Position numbers and translations under genes: made by a program. Below are positions 56,196 through 64,000 of a stretch of DNA of 64,000 nucleotides, in pieces. Every line of letters starts with the position of its first letter. The stretch's first letter is position 1. The notes below the pieces were generated by a model. It saw only the letters and a program-made list of their open reading frames with translations. It was not told the DNA's origin and ran no database searches. This DNA comes from Methylobacterium sp. AMS5 (GTDB lineage Bacteria > Pseudomonadota > Alphaproteobacteria > Rhizobiales > Beijerinckiaceae). The stretch is from NCBI RefSeq assembly GCF_001542815.1, contig NZ_CP006992.1, positions 3,601,501-3,665,500 on the forward strand. Reading direction: 5' to 3'.

Positions 56196-56738
56196 ATGAC
56201 CGTTCCCCGATCCTCCGCCCCGACCGTCCTGGTGGTGATGGGCGTTTCGGGCTCTGGCAAGAGCACGGTGGCCGCGCTGCTGGCCGAGCGGCTCGGCTGG
56301 ACCTTCGCCGACGGCGACGATTTCCACACGCCCGAGAGCATTGCCCGGATGCAGGACGGGCACCCGCTCGACGACGCGGCGCGTCAGCCCTGGCTCGGCC
56401 GCATCCGTGCCTGGATCGACGCACGAATCGCGGCCGGAGAGAACGCCGTGGTCGCCTGCTCGGCCCTCAAGCGGGCCTACCGCCGGGCCCTGATCGGCGA
56501 TCCCCAGCGGGTGCGCATCGTCTTCCTCGAAGGGAGCCGTGAGGTCATCCAGGACCGGATCCGGGCGCGGCACGGCCATTTCATGCCGGCCTCGCTGCTC
56601 GACAGCCAGTTCGCCGCCCTCGAACCACCCGGCCCGGAGGAAGACCCGATCACCGTCGGCATCGAGGAGGGGCCCGACGCCATCGTCGCGGCGGTCGCCA
56701 CCCGTCTCGACATCCCCGCGGGCGACATCTGCGCATAG
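56196..56738 (+). CDS. gntK: Gluconokinase
   Basis: A 180-residue P-loop kinase. Walker A is MGVSGSGKST (about residue 16), followed by FADGDDFHTPESIARMQDGHPLDD, the gluconokinase signature, and CSALKRAYR. It phosphorylates gluconate to 6-phosphogluconate for the Entner-Doudoroff or pentose-phosphate route. The ATG at 56196 is preceded by AAGG. The HAD phosphatase gene follows 8 bases after the stop, so they are co-transcribed. No gluconate transporter or regulator is adjacent. Confidence 0.92.
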   Translation: MTVPRSSAPTVLVVMGVSGSGKSTVAALLAERLGWTFADGDDFHTPESIARMQDGHPLDDAARQPWLGRIRAWIDARIAAGENAVVACSALKRAYRRALIGDPQRVRIVFLEGSREVIQDRIRARHGHFMPASLLDSQFAALEPPGPEEDPITVGIEEGPDAIVAAVATRLDIPAGDICA

Positions 56739-56746
56739 GAGAGAGC

Positions 56747-57550
56747 ATGGCCATCGCCCTCGTCGTCTCCGACGTCGACGGAACGCTCGTCACCGACGAC
56801 AAGCAACTCACGCCGGCTGCGATCGAGGCGGTGCGGCGGCTCGGCTCTGCCGGGATCGGCTTCACCCTGGCCTCCAGCCGCCCGCCGGTCGGCCTGCGCC
56901 ACCTCGCCGAGGCGCTCGACCTGCGGCTGCCGCTGGGCGCCTTCAACGGCAGCACCGTCTGTACGCCCGACCTCCGGCCGATCTCGGAGCGGCTGATCCC
57001 CGAATCGGTCGCCCGCGAGGCGGCCGCGCGCCTCGATGCGGCCGGGATCAACCTCTGGGTGTTCGCGGACGGCGCCTGGAACCTGCGCGACGACCAAGCC
57101 CCCTACACCGACCTCGAGCGGCGCACCTTGCAGACGGAGCCGAGCGTGGTGCCGGACCTGTCGCCCCTGCTCGGCCGGGCGGCCAAGATCGTCGGCGTGA
57201 GCCGCGATCATGCCGGGCTCGCGCGGCTGGAAGAGGCGCTCGCGGCGGAGCTGGAGGGGCGGGCCGCCGTGCATTGCTCGCAGCCCTACTACCTCGACGT
57301 GACGCCGCCCGGCATCGACAAGGGCAGCTTCGTCGCCGACCTCGGCCGCCAGCTCGGCATCCCGCGGCAGCGAATCGCCACGCTGGGCGATGCGGCCAAC
57401 GACATCGCCCTGTTTCGCGAGAGCGGATTGTCGATCGCCATGGGCAACGCCGCCCCCGCGGTCCGGCAGGCCGCCTCCGCGGTGACCTCAGGCAACAACG
57501 AGGACGGTTTCGCCCGCGCGATCAACCGGTTCGTGTTCGGGGACGCCTGA
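56747..57550 (+). CDS. HAD superfamily Cof-type phosphatase
   Basis: A 267-residue HAD-IIB (Cof-like) phosphatase. Motif I is VSDVDGTLV with nucleophile Asp 9, motif II is the Thr/Ser in LASSR, motif III Lys in DKGSF, and motif IV GDAANDIALF. The C2B cap lies between residues ~85 and 190. It dephosphorylates sugar phosphates or pyridoxal phosphate; the exact substrate is unknown. GGAGAGAGC precedes the ATG, 8 bases after gluconokinase, pointing to carbohydrate phosphate metabolism. Confidence 0.9.
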   Translation: MAIALVVSDVDGTLVTDDKQLTPAAIEAVRRLGSAGIGFTLASSRPPVGLRHLAEALDLRLPLGAFNGSTVCTPDLRPISERLIPESVAREAAARLDAAGINLWVFADGAWNLRDDQAPYTDLERRTLQTEPSVVPDLSPLLGRAAKIVGVSRDHAGLARLEEALAAELEGRAAVHCSQPYYLDVTPPGIDKGSFVADLGRQLGIPRQRIATLGDAANDIALFRESGLSIAMGNAAPAVRQAASAVTSGNNEDGFARAINRFVFGDA

Positions 57551-57797
57551 AATCGGCGCCCGCGGCCGGGCGGAGGGCTGTGCCCCATCTGCGACAGGGC
57601 TGGCGCCACGGACCTCGGCATCCGCAGGGAATTGGCCGGACTCCACGTTCCCGCCTCATTTGGCCCCGACCCAGGAGAGACAAACTGAGCCGTAACGAGT
57701 GATCCTCGCCCGGCTCCCGCGGCACCCGCCCTCTCTGGAGAGCGGGGCGCCGGCCAACGGGAGGCGGAGCGCGGCACCCAAAACGACCGGGTCCCCC

Positions 57798-58694
57798 ATG
57801 CGTCTTGTCCTCGCCGCCCTTCTTGCCGCCGCCCCGGCGTCGGCCTTCGCCCAGGAGGCGGCACGGGACAACATCGATGCGCTGATCGCCGAGCAGGCCC
57901 GGGCCAACAAGGTGCCCGAGGCGTTCGTCCATCGCGTGGTCAAGCGGGAGAGCAACTACAACGCCCGCGCCAAGGGCGGCTCGGCGCTCGGCCTGATGCA
58001 GATCAAGCACGCCACCGCCCGCGGCCTCGGCTATACCGGCGACGCGGCCGGGCTCTACAATCCCGAGACCAACCTGAAATACGGCATCGCCTACCTCGCC
58101 GGCGCCTACCGCGCCGCCAAGGGCGACCTGGAACAGGCCTACCGCTACTACAACCGCGGCTACTACTACGCCGCCAAGCGCCTCGGCATCGACGCCACCC
58201 CGCCGGATGACGCGGGCACGACGACCGTCGCCACCGCCACGCCGCCCGCCGGCGCGAATGCCCGGTCCGCGAACGGCTTCGACGGCATGTTCACCCTGCG
58301 CGGCAGCGCGCCCGCGGTGGGCGCCCAGCAGGCGCTGGCCTACGCCGCGCCGGGCCCCGGCCCGACCGACGCCGTCGAGGTGCCGCTGCCGCCGCGCCGG
58401 CCGACCGCTCTCTCCGCCGAGCCCGTGCAGGTGGCAAGCCTCGCGCAGCCCACCGCTCCGCAGCCGCAGGCCTCCATCCCGGTGCAGGCCGTTCCCCAGC
58501 AAGCCGCCGCCCCGCAGGCTGCCGCGGCGCAGGCGATGGCCGCCGTGGACGCCGTCGAGGTGCCGCTGCCGCCGCGCCGCCCCTCCGAGACCGTGCTCGC
58601 GGCGATCCCGCGCCCGGCGATCGCCGTCGCGGCGCGCAAGCCCGCCGAGCCGGCCCCGATCCTGGAGGCCTCGGCCGCCGCCGTCACGCCTTGA
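57798..58694 (+). CDS. Lytic transglycosylase with repeat tail
   Basis: A 298-residue exported protein. A signal peptide ends at AFAQEA (residue ~19), followed by an SLT-type transglycosylase domain of ~100 residues: RVVKRESNYNARAKGGSALGLMQIKHATA with the catalytic Glu in the RESNYN motif, then YNPETNLKYGIAYLA and AYRYYNRG. It cleaves peptidoglycan glycan strands. The C-terminal half is Pro/Ala-rich and disordered, and holds two copies of the motif DAVEVPLPPRRP (about residues 193 and 252). The start ATG was chosen because it opens the signal peptide. Confidence 0.88.
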   Translation: MRLVLAALLAAAPASAFAQEAARDNIDALIAEQARANKVPEAFVHRVVKRESNYNARAKGGSALGLMQIKHATARGLGYTGDAAGLYNPETNLKYGIAYLAGAYRAAKGDLEQAYRYYNRGYYYAAKRLGIDATPPDDAGTTTVATATPPAGANARSANGFDGMFTLRGSAPAVGAQQALAYAAPGPGPTDAVEVPLPPRRPTALSAEPVQVASLAQPTAPQPQASIPVQAVPQQAAAPQAAAAQAMAAVDAVEVPLPPRRPSETVLAAIPRPAIAVAARKPAEPAPILEASAAAVTP

Positions 58695-58851
58695 GGCGAT
58701 GGCCTGTCCATAGGCAAACCGGCACTCTAGCCAGTCGCCGTTCCTGCGGTTATACAGCCCGCCTCGAATCTCCGTTACTCAACGCGGTGCCATCGGCGAT
58801 CCTCAGACATGAGGATGCCTTGGGCGCCCTTTTTGCCTGAGGTACACTCCC

Positions 58852-59040
58852 ATGGCCGTTCCGAAGCGAAAGACCTCCCCCTCCCGCCGCGGCATGCGCC
58901 GCTCCGCCGACGCCCTCAAGGCCCCGACCTATGTCGAGGACAAGGACTCGGGCGAACTGCGCCGTCCGCACCACATCGACCTGAAGACCGGCATGTACCG
59001 CGGCCGTCAGGTGCTGAAGGTGAAGTCCGCCGAGGCGTAA
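58852..59040 (+). CDS. rpmF: 50S ribosomal protein L32
   Basis: A 62-residue protein beginning [20 protein letters not shown], the standard alphaproteobacterial L32 opening, and ending near [15 protein letters not shown]. It is a structural part of the 50S subunit. The zinc-ribbon cysteines are absent, as is common in this class. GAGGTACACTCCC precedes the ATG. It stands alone with 157 bases to the transglycosylase gene. Confidence 0.97.
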
Positions 59041-59122
59041 GGAGACCGCCCGAGCGCCGACCGCCCTTCTCGGGCCGCGACGGCGCAACGGGTGTCCTGC
59101 CAGCGCTGTGAAGAACCGGCCG

Positions 59123-59371
59123 TCAGGCCCGTTTTGCGAAGGTCGCATTCCGCGCGTAGAGCGCGGTTGCGGCCTTCGTGCGTTCGAGGCGCGCGGGACG
59201 CAAGGCGGGATCGGCGCTGACGATCAGTTGGGTCAGAAAACCCGCCATCGGGCGGCGGCCCCGGATTCGGGGACCGGTGCCACCGGGCGTTTCGGCAACG
59301 AGGGCGCGCGAGGACGAGTCCGGACGGACGAAATGGTCCTGATCGGCACAATCGGTCTCGAAACGGTCCAT
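59123..59371 (-). CDS. Small hypothetical protein
   Basis: An 82-residue Arg/Ala-rich protein starting MDRFETDCADQD, with a hydrophobic MAGFLTQLIVSA stretch in the middle. No family was recognised. GGAGG lies 10 bases upstream of the ATG at 59371. It is convergent with rpmF. Coding status is uncertain given its size and the high GC. Confidence 0.5.
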   Translation of the reverse strand: MDRFETDCADQDHFVRPDSSSRALVAETPGGTGPRIRGRRPMAGFLTQLIVSADPALRPARLERTKAATALYARNATFAKRA

Positions 59372-59458
59372 TCGCGTCAAACCTCCGGCCTCGCACGCGT
59401 TCTCGTGCAAAGCCGGGGCCGACGTTAACCGGATCTTAATGATCTGTCTCGCGCCACC

Positions 59459-59561
59459 GGAGCATCATTCCGCAAAGCGGCTAATGCCTTCCGAGACAGG
59501 TGACGCAAAAACAAAAGCCTAGAGCATCGTCCTGGATATCGGATCCAGGACGATGCTCTAG
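59459..59561 (+). repeat. Dispersed palindromic repeat, copy C
   Basis: Reads GGAGCATCATTCCGCAAAGC, then GACGCAAAAACAAAAGC, then the hairpin with perfect 19-bp arms CTAGAGCATCGTCCTGGAT / ATCCAGGACGATGCTCTAG (59519-59537, 59543-59561; loop ATCGG). The hairpin half is nearly identical to copies A and B; the first half is more diverged. It lies between the small hypothetical gene and phaR. Confidence 0.85.
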
Positions 59562-59633
59562 GCGTGAAAGAAAGCGCGGGTTGGCCGATGTCGTCCGGCC
59601 GGACGCGCGGCAATGGCCGTTCTGGACGAGGCC

Positions 59634-60245
59634 CTACTTGCGCGCCAGCGATTCGAGGCGGGCCTGCATCTCCGCCATCTGCTTCTTCAACTCGTCGAGG
59701 TCGGTCGGCCCGCTGACGGCGGGCGCAGGAGCAGGGGCGGAGGGCGTGGTGGGCATCGTTCCCGGCGGCGGGCCGCCGGGGCCGAAGCCACCGGTGAACA
59801 TCTTCATCGCATCGCCGAAGAAGGTCATGTTGGCCCGCACCTGCTCCTGCAGCGCCTGCTGGAAGGCGGAGGGGCCGAAGCTCTGGGCCATCTTCTCACG
59901 AAGGCCGTCCTGATCCTTGGCGAAGTTGGCCATGGAGAATTCGAGGAAGCTCGGCACCATCGTGCGCATGCTGTCGCCGTAGAAGCGGATCAGCTGGCGC
60001 AGGAAGGCCACCGGCAGCAGGTTGTCGTCGCCGGCCTTGTTTTCCTGCTCGAAGATGATCTGCGTCAGCACCGAGCGGGTGATGTCATCGCCCGAGCGTG
60101 CGTCGTAGACGATGAAGTCTTCGCCGTTCTGCACCATCGTCGCGAGGTCTTCGAGCGTGACGTAGGTGGAGGTGCCGGTGTGATAGAGCCGGCGATTGGC
60201 GTACTTCTTGATGACGGTCTGATGCGCCCTGCCGTTCTCGGCCAT
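59634..60245 (-). CDS. phaR: Polyhydroxyalkanoate synthesis repressor PhaR
   Basis: A 203-residue PhaR. The N-terminal DNA-binding domain has VIKKYANRRLYHTGTSTYVTL and the middle PHB-accumulation domain has LLPVAFLRQLIRFYGDSM. The C-terminus has a Pro-rich linker and a short coiled coil (LDELKKQMAEMQARLESLARK). PhaR binds PHB granules and represses phasin and PHB genes. GGGAGG sits 10 bases before the ATG at 60245, favoured over the ATG at 60272. It is divergent from phaA with a 325-bp spacer. In M. extorquens this regulator has been tied to acetyl-CoA partitioning. Confidence 0.93.
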   Translation of the reverse strand: MAENGRAHQTVIKKYANRRLYHTGTSTYVTLEDLATMVQNGEDFIVYDARSGDDITRSVLTQIIFEQENKAGDDNLLPVAFLRQLIRFYGDSMRTMVPSFLEFSMANFAKDQDGLREKMAQSFGPSAFQQALQEQVRANMTFFGDAMKMFTGGFGPGGPPPGTMPTTPSAPAPAPAVSGPTDLDELKKQMAEMQARLESLARK

Positions 60246-60570
60246 CGTTGCGACACCTCCCGCTTCGCTCATGAGTCTGCGCAAAGCTCAACGCTCCGCC
60301 ATGATCGGCTGCCCGCCTCCGCAGGCTGGGCTCTACATTCGTCGGAACCAACCTTAAGGCTTTCGCGACGCGGCGAAAACAGCAATTTATCCCTGTCCCC
60401 GTAGAATCCGGCGCACTCCCGCGCGGTCGTCTGTGCGACGTTCCGCCCATGTTGTCCGTAAGCACGCTTGACTTCGCGAGGTCTGCGCTCTTCATCCGGT
60501 GAACGGCAGGCCGCGCTTCAGACATTCTGGTCTACCAAATATCGCGCCGCCGAATGAGGAGAACGTCACG
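60246..60570. promoter_or_regulatory. 325-bp divergent spacer between phaR and phaA
   Basis: No gene was found. It holds a short palindrome TTTCGC-N6-GCGAAA (60361-60378) and a possible phaA promoter (TTGACT at 60468-60473, 17 bases, then TTCATC). A PhaR site is expected in such a spacer, but no convincing TTGC-rich palindrome was seen. Confidence 0.5.
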
Positions 60571-61755
60571 ATGGCAGCCAGTGAAGATATCGTCATTGTC
60601 GGAGCGGCGCGCACGCCGGTCGGCTCGTTCGCCGGCGCCTTCGGTTCCGTGCCGGCCCACGAACTCGGCGCCACGGCGATCAAGGCCGCACTGGAGCGCG
60701 CGGGCGTTTCGCCGGACGACGTGGACGAGGTGATCTTCGGCCAGGTCCTCACCGCTGCCGCCGGGCAGAACCCGGCCCGCCAAGCCGCCATCGCCGCGGG
60801 CATCCCCGAGAAGGCGACCGCCTGGGGCCTCAATCAGGTCTGCGGCTCGGGCCTGCGCACCGTTGCGGTCGGCATGCAGCAGATCGCCAACGGCGACGCC
60901 AAGGTGATCGTGGCCGGCGGTCAGGAATCGATGTCGCTCAGCCCGCACGCCCAGTACCTGCGCGGCGGCCAGAAGATGGGCGACCTCAAGCTCGTCGACA
61001 CCATGATCAAGGACGGCCTGTGGGACGCCTTCAACGGCTACCACATGGGCCAGACCGCCGAGAACGTCGCCCAGGCCTTCCAGCTCACCCGCGAGCAGCA
61101 GGACCAGTTCGCGGTCCGCTCGCAGAACAAGGCCGAGGCCGCCCGTAAGGAAGGCCGCTTCAAGGAAGAGATCGTCCCGGTCACCGTGAAGGGCCGCAAG
61201 GGCGACACGGTCGTCGACACCGACGAGTACATCCGTGACGGCGCCACCGTCGAGGCGATGGCCAAGCTCAAGCCCGCCTTCGCCAAGGACGGCACCGTGA
61301 CCGCGGCCAACGCCTCGGGCCTCAACGACGGCGCCGCCGCGCTGGTGCTGATGTCGGCCTCCGAGGCCGAGCGCCGGGGCATCACGCCGCTCGCCCGGAT
61401 CGTGTCCTGGGCGACCGCGGGCGTCGATCCGAAGGTGATGGGCACGGGCCCGATCCCGGCCTCGCGCAAGGCCCTGGAGAAGGCCGGCTGGAAGCCTGCC
61501 GACCTCGACCTGATCGAGGCGAACGAGGCTTTCGCCGCCCAGGCTCTGGCCGTGAACAAGGACATGGGCTGGGACGACGAGAAGGTGAACGTCAATGGCG
61601 GCGCCATCGCCATCGGCCACCCGATCGGTGCCTCCGGCGCCCGCGTCCTCATCACCCTGCTGCACGAGCTGAAGCGCCGCGACGCCAAGAAGGGCCTCGC
61701 CACGCTCTGCATCGGCGGTGGCATGGGTGTCGCCATGTGTGTCGAGCGGGTCTGA
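60571..61755 (+). CDS. phaA: Acetyl-CoA acetyltransferase (beta-ketothiolase) PhaA
   Basis: A 394-residue biosynthetic thiolase. The acyl-accepting Cys is ~89 in NQVCGSGLR, the catalytic His in [12 protein letters not shown] (~350), and the second Cys in [10 protein letters not shown] (~380). It condenses two acetyl-CoA to acetoacetyl-CoA, which PhaB then reduces for PHB and for the ethylmalonyl-CoA pathway. GAGGAGAA precedes the ATG. phaB follows after a 258-bp spacer containing a perfect hairpin, so the two may be differentially expressed. Confidence 0.97.
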   Translation: MAASEDIVIVGAARTPVGSFAGAFGSVPAHELGATAIKAALERAGVSPDDVDEVIFGQVLTAAAGQNPARQAAIAAGIPEKATAWGLNQVCGSGLRTVAVGMQQIANGDAKVIVAGGQESMSLSPHAQYLRGGQKMGDLKLVDTMIKDGLWDAFNGYHMGQTAENVAQAFQLTREQQDQFAVRSQNKAEAARKEGRFKEEIVPVTVKGRKGDTVVDTDEYIRDGATVEAMAKLKPAFAKDGTVTAANASGLNDGAAALVLMSASEAERRGITPLARIVSWATAGVDPKVMGTGPIPASRKALEKAGWKPADLDLIEANEAFAAQALAVNKDMGWDDEKVNVNGGAIAIGHPIGASGARVLITLLHELKRRDAKKGLATLCIGGGMGVAMCVERV

Positions 61756-61800
61756 GCGACCGGCTCCGGGGAGGGCGCTCGACGGCCTCCCCACACCGAA

Positions 61801-61833
61801 CCTCAAGCTGAATTTGACGAAAACAGCTTGAGG
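61801..61833 (+). terminator. Hairpin between phaA and phaB
   Basis: CCTCAAGCTG and CAGCTTGAGG form a perfect 10-bp stem with a 13-base loop, followed by GTTTGTG, 46 bases after the phaA stop. It could end or attenuate the phaA transcript; no strong T run follows. Confidence 0.6.
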
Positions 61834-62013
61834 GTTTGTGAAATTTAAATGCGATGCGGGCCCGCAGTCGCCCGGATAAACAGGCGGGGATGACGCGCGG
61901 CGCCCCGCCCCCGCGAAGGCGGTGACAGGATCGTTGCCCTGTCCGCCGCACGCCTAGCGGGTGTTTCGCGAACCGGCTTAACAATAACCCGATACGGGAT
62001 CACGGAGGAAACT

Positions 62014-62742
62014 ATGGCTCAGGAACGCGTCGCCCTCGTCACGGGCGGAACGCGCGGCATCGGCGCCGCGATCTCCAAGCGCTTGAAGGACAAGGGCTAC
62101 AAGGTCGCCGCCAATTACGGCGGCAACGACGAGGCGGCCAACGCCTTCAAGGCCGAGACCGGCATCCCGGTGTTCAAGTTCGACGTCGGCGATCTCGCGA
62201 GCTGCGAGGCCGGCATCAAGGCGATCGAAGCCGAACTCGGCCCGATCGACATCCTGGTGAACAATGCCGGCATCACCCGCGACGGCGCCTTCCACAAGAT
62301 GACCTTCGAGAAGTGGCAGGCGGTCATCAAGACCAACCTCGACTCGATGTTCACCTGCACCCGTCCGCTGATCGAGGGAATGCGCTCGCGCAATTTCGGG
62401 CGCATCATCATCATTTCGTCGATCAACGGCCAGAAGGGCCAGGCCGGCCAGACCAACTACTCGGCGGCCAAGGCCGGCGTGATCGGCTTCGCCAAGGCGC
62501 TGGCGCAGGAGAACGCCGCGAAGGGCATCACCGTGAACGTGGTGGCCCCCGGCTACATCGCCACCGAGATGGTGATGGCAGTGCCGGAAGACATCCGCAA
62601 CAAGATCATCTCGACGATCCCGACCGGCCGCCTCGGCGAGGCCGACGAGATCGCCCACGCGGTCCAGTATCTCGCCAGCGACGAGGCCGGCTTCGTCAAC
62701 GGCTCGACGTTGACGATCAACGGCGGCCAGCACTTCGTCTGA
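62014..62742 (+). CDS. phaB: Acetoacetyl-CoA reductase PhaB
   Basis: A 242-residue SDR enzyme. TGGTRGIG is the NADPH-binding loop, NNAGITRDGAFHKM the family motif, and the catalytic Ser-Tyr-Lys is in ISSINGQKGQAGQTNYSAAKAG. It reduces acetoacetyl-CoA to (R)-3-hydroxybutyryl-CoA, the substrate for PHB synthase and for CroR. CGGAGGAAACT precedes the ATG. It lies downstream of phaA on the same strand. Confidence 0.97.
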   Translation: MAQERVALVTGGTRGIGAAISKRLKDKGYKVAANYGGNDEAANAFKAETGIPVFKFDVGDLASCEAGIKAIEAELGPIDILVNNAGITRDGAFHKMTFEKWQAVIKTNLDSMFTCTRPLIEGMRSRNFGRIIIISSINGQKGQAGQTNYSAAKAGVIGFAKALAQENAAKGITVNVVAPGYIATEMVMAVPEDIRNKIISTIPTGRLGEADEIAHAVQYLASDEAGFVNGSTLTINGGQHFV

Positions 62743-62768
62743 TCGACCGCCAAGCGCCATGCCGTCCG

Positions 62769-62804
62769 GAGGCCGCCGATCCGCTCAGACGGGTCGGCGG
62801 CCTC
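62769..62804 (+). terminator. Probable terminator hairpin after phaB
   Basis: GAGGCCGCCGA and TCGGCGGCCTC pair perfectly (11 bp; extendable with one G-T pair), 27 bases after the phaB stop. The downstream TGCCGTTTCG is not a real T tract. Confidence 0.55.
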
Positions 62805-62896
62805 TGCCGTTTCGCGGCAAGCGTGCTCGCTTGGCCGGAAAAAATACTTTATGCCGCCTGGAAACCTCCACCGATTGCTCTCTGAATGAACCGGCT

Positions 62897-63868
62897 GTGC
62901 TGCGCCTCGCGCTGATCCTGCGGCGGAACCTGCCTCGGCTGGCGGGTCTCGCGACCATCCCGCTGATCCGGGCGGTGTTCCTGCTCGCGCGGATGCTCGG
63001 CACCGACCGGGCGAGCACGGCCGGCGGCCGGCTCGCTCGCCTCATCGGCCCGTTCCTGCCCTCGCACCGCACGGCGATGGACAACCTGCGCGCGGCCTAT
63101 CCGAAGGAGGACGAGCGGCGATTGCGGGCGATCGCAGGGGAGGCGTGGGACAATCTCGGACGCACGGGCGCCGAATACGCTCATCTCGACACGATCTTCG
63201 ATTACGACCCGGAGAACCTCGCGACCCAGCGCATGGAGGTGCGCGGGCTCGAACAGTTCTTCGCGATCCGCGACGATGGCCGGCCGGGGCTTATTTTTTC
63301 GGCCCATCTGGCCAACTGGGAGCTGCCAGCGATCTGCGCGGAGAAGTTCGGCCTCGAGACCACCGCCGTGTTCCGGCCGCCGAACAATCCGGCCGCCGCC
63401 CAGCTCGTGCAGGAGGTGCGCCGCAAGACCATGGGGGGCTTGGCGGCCTCCGGTCCCGGCGCCGTCTTCGCGATGCAGGGCGTGGTGGAGCGCGGCGGCC
63501 ATCTCGGCCAGCTCATCGACCAGCACTTCACCCGCGGCGTCGTGGTGCAGTTCTTCGGCCGGCCGGTGCTGGTCAACCCGCTGCTCGGCAAGCTCGCACG
63601 GCACCACGATTGCCCGGTCCACGGCGCGCGCGTGGTGCGCAAGGCCGGCGGGCGCTTCCTGCTCGAACTGACGCCGCCGCTCGACCTGCCCCGCGGCCCC
63701 GACGGGCTGATCGAGGTTCAGGGCGCGATGCAGGCGATGACGCGCGTGATCGAGGGCTGGGTGCGCGAGCATCCCGGCCAGTGGCTTTGGATGCACCGCC
63801 GCTGGCGGCCCAACATGCTGCCGAAGGCGAAACCCACTGAGGGGCCGCTAGAATCGTCCGCGTCGTGA
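62897..63868 (+). CDS. Lauroyl/myristoyl acyltransferase, HtrB/LpxL family
   Basis: A ~323-residue lipid A-type acyltransferase. It has an N-terminal hydrophobic segment (LAGLATIPLIRAVFLLARML), HRTAMDNLRAAYP, the HX4E catalytic motif as AHLANWE, and GVVVQFFGRP. It adds a secondary acyl chain to a lipid A-like glycolipid at the inner membrane. The GTG start at 62897 is chosen because it directly precedes the first hydrophobic stretch. It follows phaB, as reported for M. extorquens, but after a hairpin, so a separate promoter is possible. Confidence 0.88.
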   Translation: MLRLALILRRNLPRLAGLATIPLIRAVFLLARMLGTDRASTAGGRLARLIGPFLPSHRTAMDNLRAAYPKEDERRLRAIAGEAWDNLGRTGAEYAHLDTIFDYDPENLATQRMEVRGLEQFFAIRDDGRPGLIFSAHLANWELPAICAEKFGLETTAVFRPPNNPAAAQLVQEVRRKTMGGLAASGPGAVFAMQGVVERGGHLGQLIDQHFTRGVVVQFFGRPVLVNPLLGKLARHHDCPVHGARVVRKAGGRFLLELTPPLDLPRGPDGLIEVQGAMQAMTRVIEGWVREHPGQWLWMHRRWRPNMLPKAKPTEGPLESSAS

Positions 63869-63881
63869 CCGCACCCTGCGT

Positions 63882-64000
63882 CTAACCGGCGGTCAGGCGT
63901 TGGCGCAGGAGCGTCGAGGAGATGCCGGGGGTATAGGGTACGACCGCGCGCATCGCTTCAGGCAAGTCGGCGCAATCGGCAAGCTTCGTGGCCAGTTCGG
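63882..64000 (-). CDS. C-terminal end of a cytidylyl/adenylyltransferase-like protein (3' part only)
   Basis: The window ends inside a minus-strand frame that closes with TAG at 63882-63884. The visible ~38 residues are ...AVVPYTPGISSTLLRQRLTAG. The GISST-LxRxRL ending is typical of nucleotidyltransferases of the TagD/RfaE2/NadD type, where ISST contacts the nucleotide. Too little is visible for a specific call. Confidence 0.55.
   Translation of the reverse strand, partial: ELATKLADCADLPEAMRAVVPYTPGISSTLLRQRLTAG

Noticed and set aside
59500..59913. Plus-strand open frame over copy C of the repeat and phaR
   Set aside because: It runs antisense to phaR and through the palindrome; no ribosome-binding site or family.

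Overview
The window is a dense, GC-rich stretch of an alphaproteobacterial chromosome. The gene set fits a pink-pigmented methylotroph, most likely Methylobacterium/Methylorubrum of the M. extorquens group: two CrtI/CrtN-type desaturases with a glycosyltransferase and an acyltransferase (glycosylated, acylated carotenoid), a nearly full set of late hopanoid genes (hpnG, H, I, J, K, L, M, N), phaR-phaA-phaB, and a short MaoC hydratase resembling CroR of the ethylmalonyl-CoA pathway. The species is inferred from gene content and was not confirmed by any search. No rRNA, tRNA, CRISPR array, insertion sequence or prophage was recognised.

Layout. 1-3.2 kb: a left-truncated circularly permuted ATP-grasp/Alpha-E protein coupled to a transglutaminase. 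3.2-11.1 kb: a divergent TetR/SDR pair with a clear operator, a Bcr/CflA-type MFS pump, a secreted unknown, a serine hydrolase, an aldehyde dehydrogenase with a textbook terminator, and a small unknown. 11.4-16.6 kb: a chemoreceptor, then a decarboxylase / AMP-ligase / acyl-carrier trio on the minus strand, interrupted by two palindromic repeats. 16.8-24.7 kb: DoxX, a DHA2-type MFS pump, a lipoprotein, adenine deaminase, rlmE, a low-GC NTF2-like gene, and ppx/gppA. 24.8-33.7 kb: a minus-strand carotenoid block of two desaturases, an acyltransferase and a glycosyltransferase; a small secreted protein, an ABC-2 exporter and a class I amidotransferase lie between the desaturases. 33.8-42.7 kb: a HerA-like ATPase, an rRNA methyltransferase, a MaoC hydratase, a CDF-like transporter, a phosphoesterase, an alpha/beta-hydrolase-fold protein lacking its serine, a GST, and an amidinotransferase.

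42.9-54.7 kb is the hopanoid block: hpnL-M-I-J-K on plus, hpnN on minus, hpnH on plus, hpnG on minus. HpnH and HpnG build the C35 side chain, HpnI, J and K build and trim the sugar or cyclitol head group, and HpnN moves hopanoid to the outer membrane. A low-GC small gene and an orphan Phd-type antitoxin sit inside the block. hpnG overlaps the stop of a polysaccharide-export lipoprotein gene that carries a +1 frameshift. From 56 kb come gluconokinase, a HAD phosphatase, a lytic transglycosylase, rpmF, and the PHB locus (phaR minus; phaA, phaB and an HtrB-like acyltransferase plus). A partial nucleotidyltransferase closes the window.

The most interesting reading is the amidinotransferase at 41.5-42.7 kb, divergent from hpnLMIJK. 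Its family includes enzymes that amidinate aminocyclitols, and Methylobacterium is reported to make guanidine-substituted bacteriohopanetetrol cyclitol ether. I propose it as the missing guanidinylation enzyme of hopanoid head-group biosynthesis. A palindromic repeat family with three copies here, two of them flush with stop codons, is the other notable structural signal.
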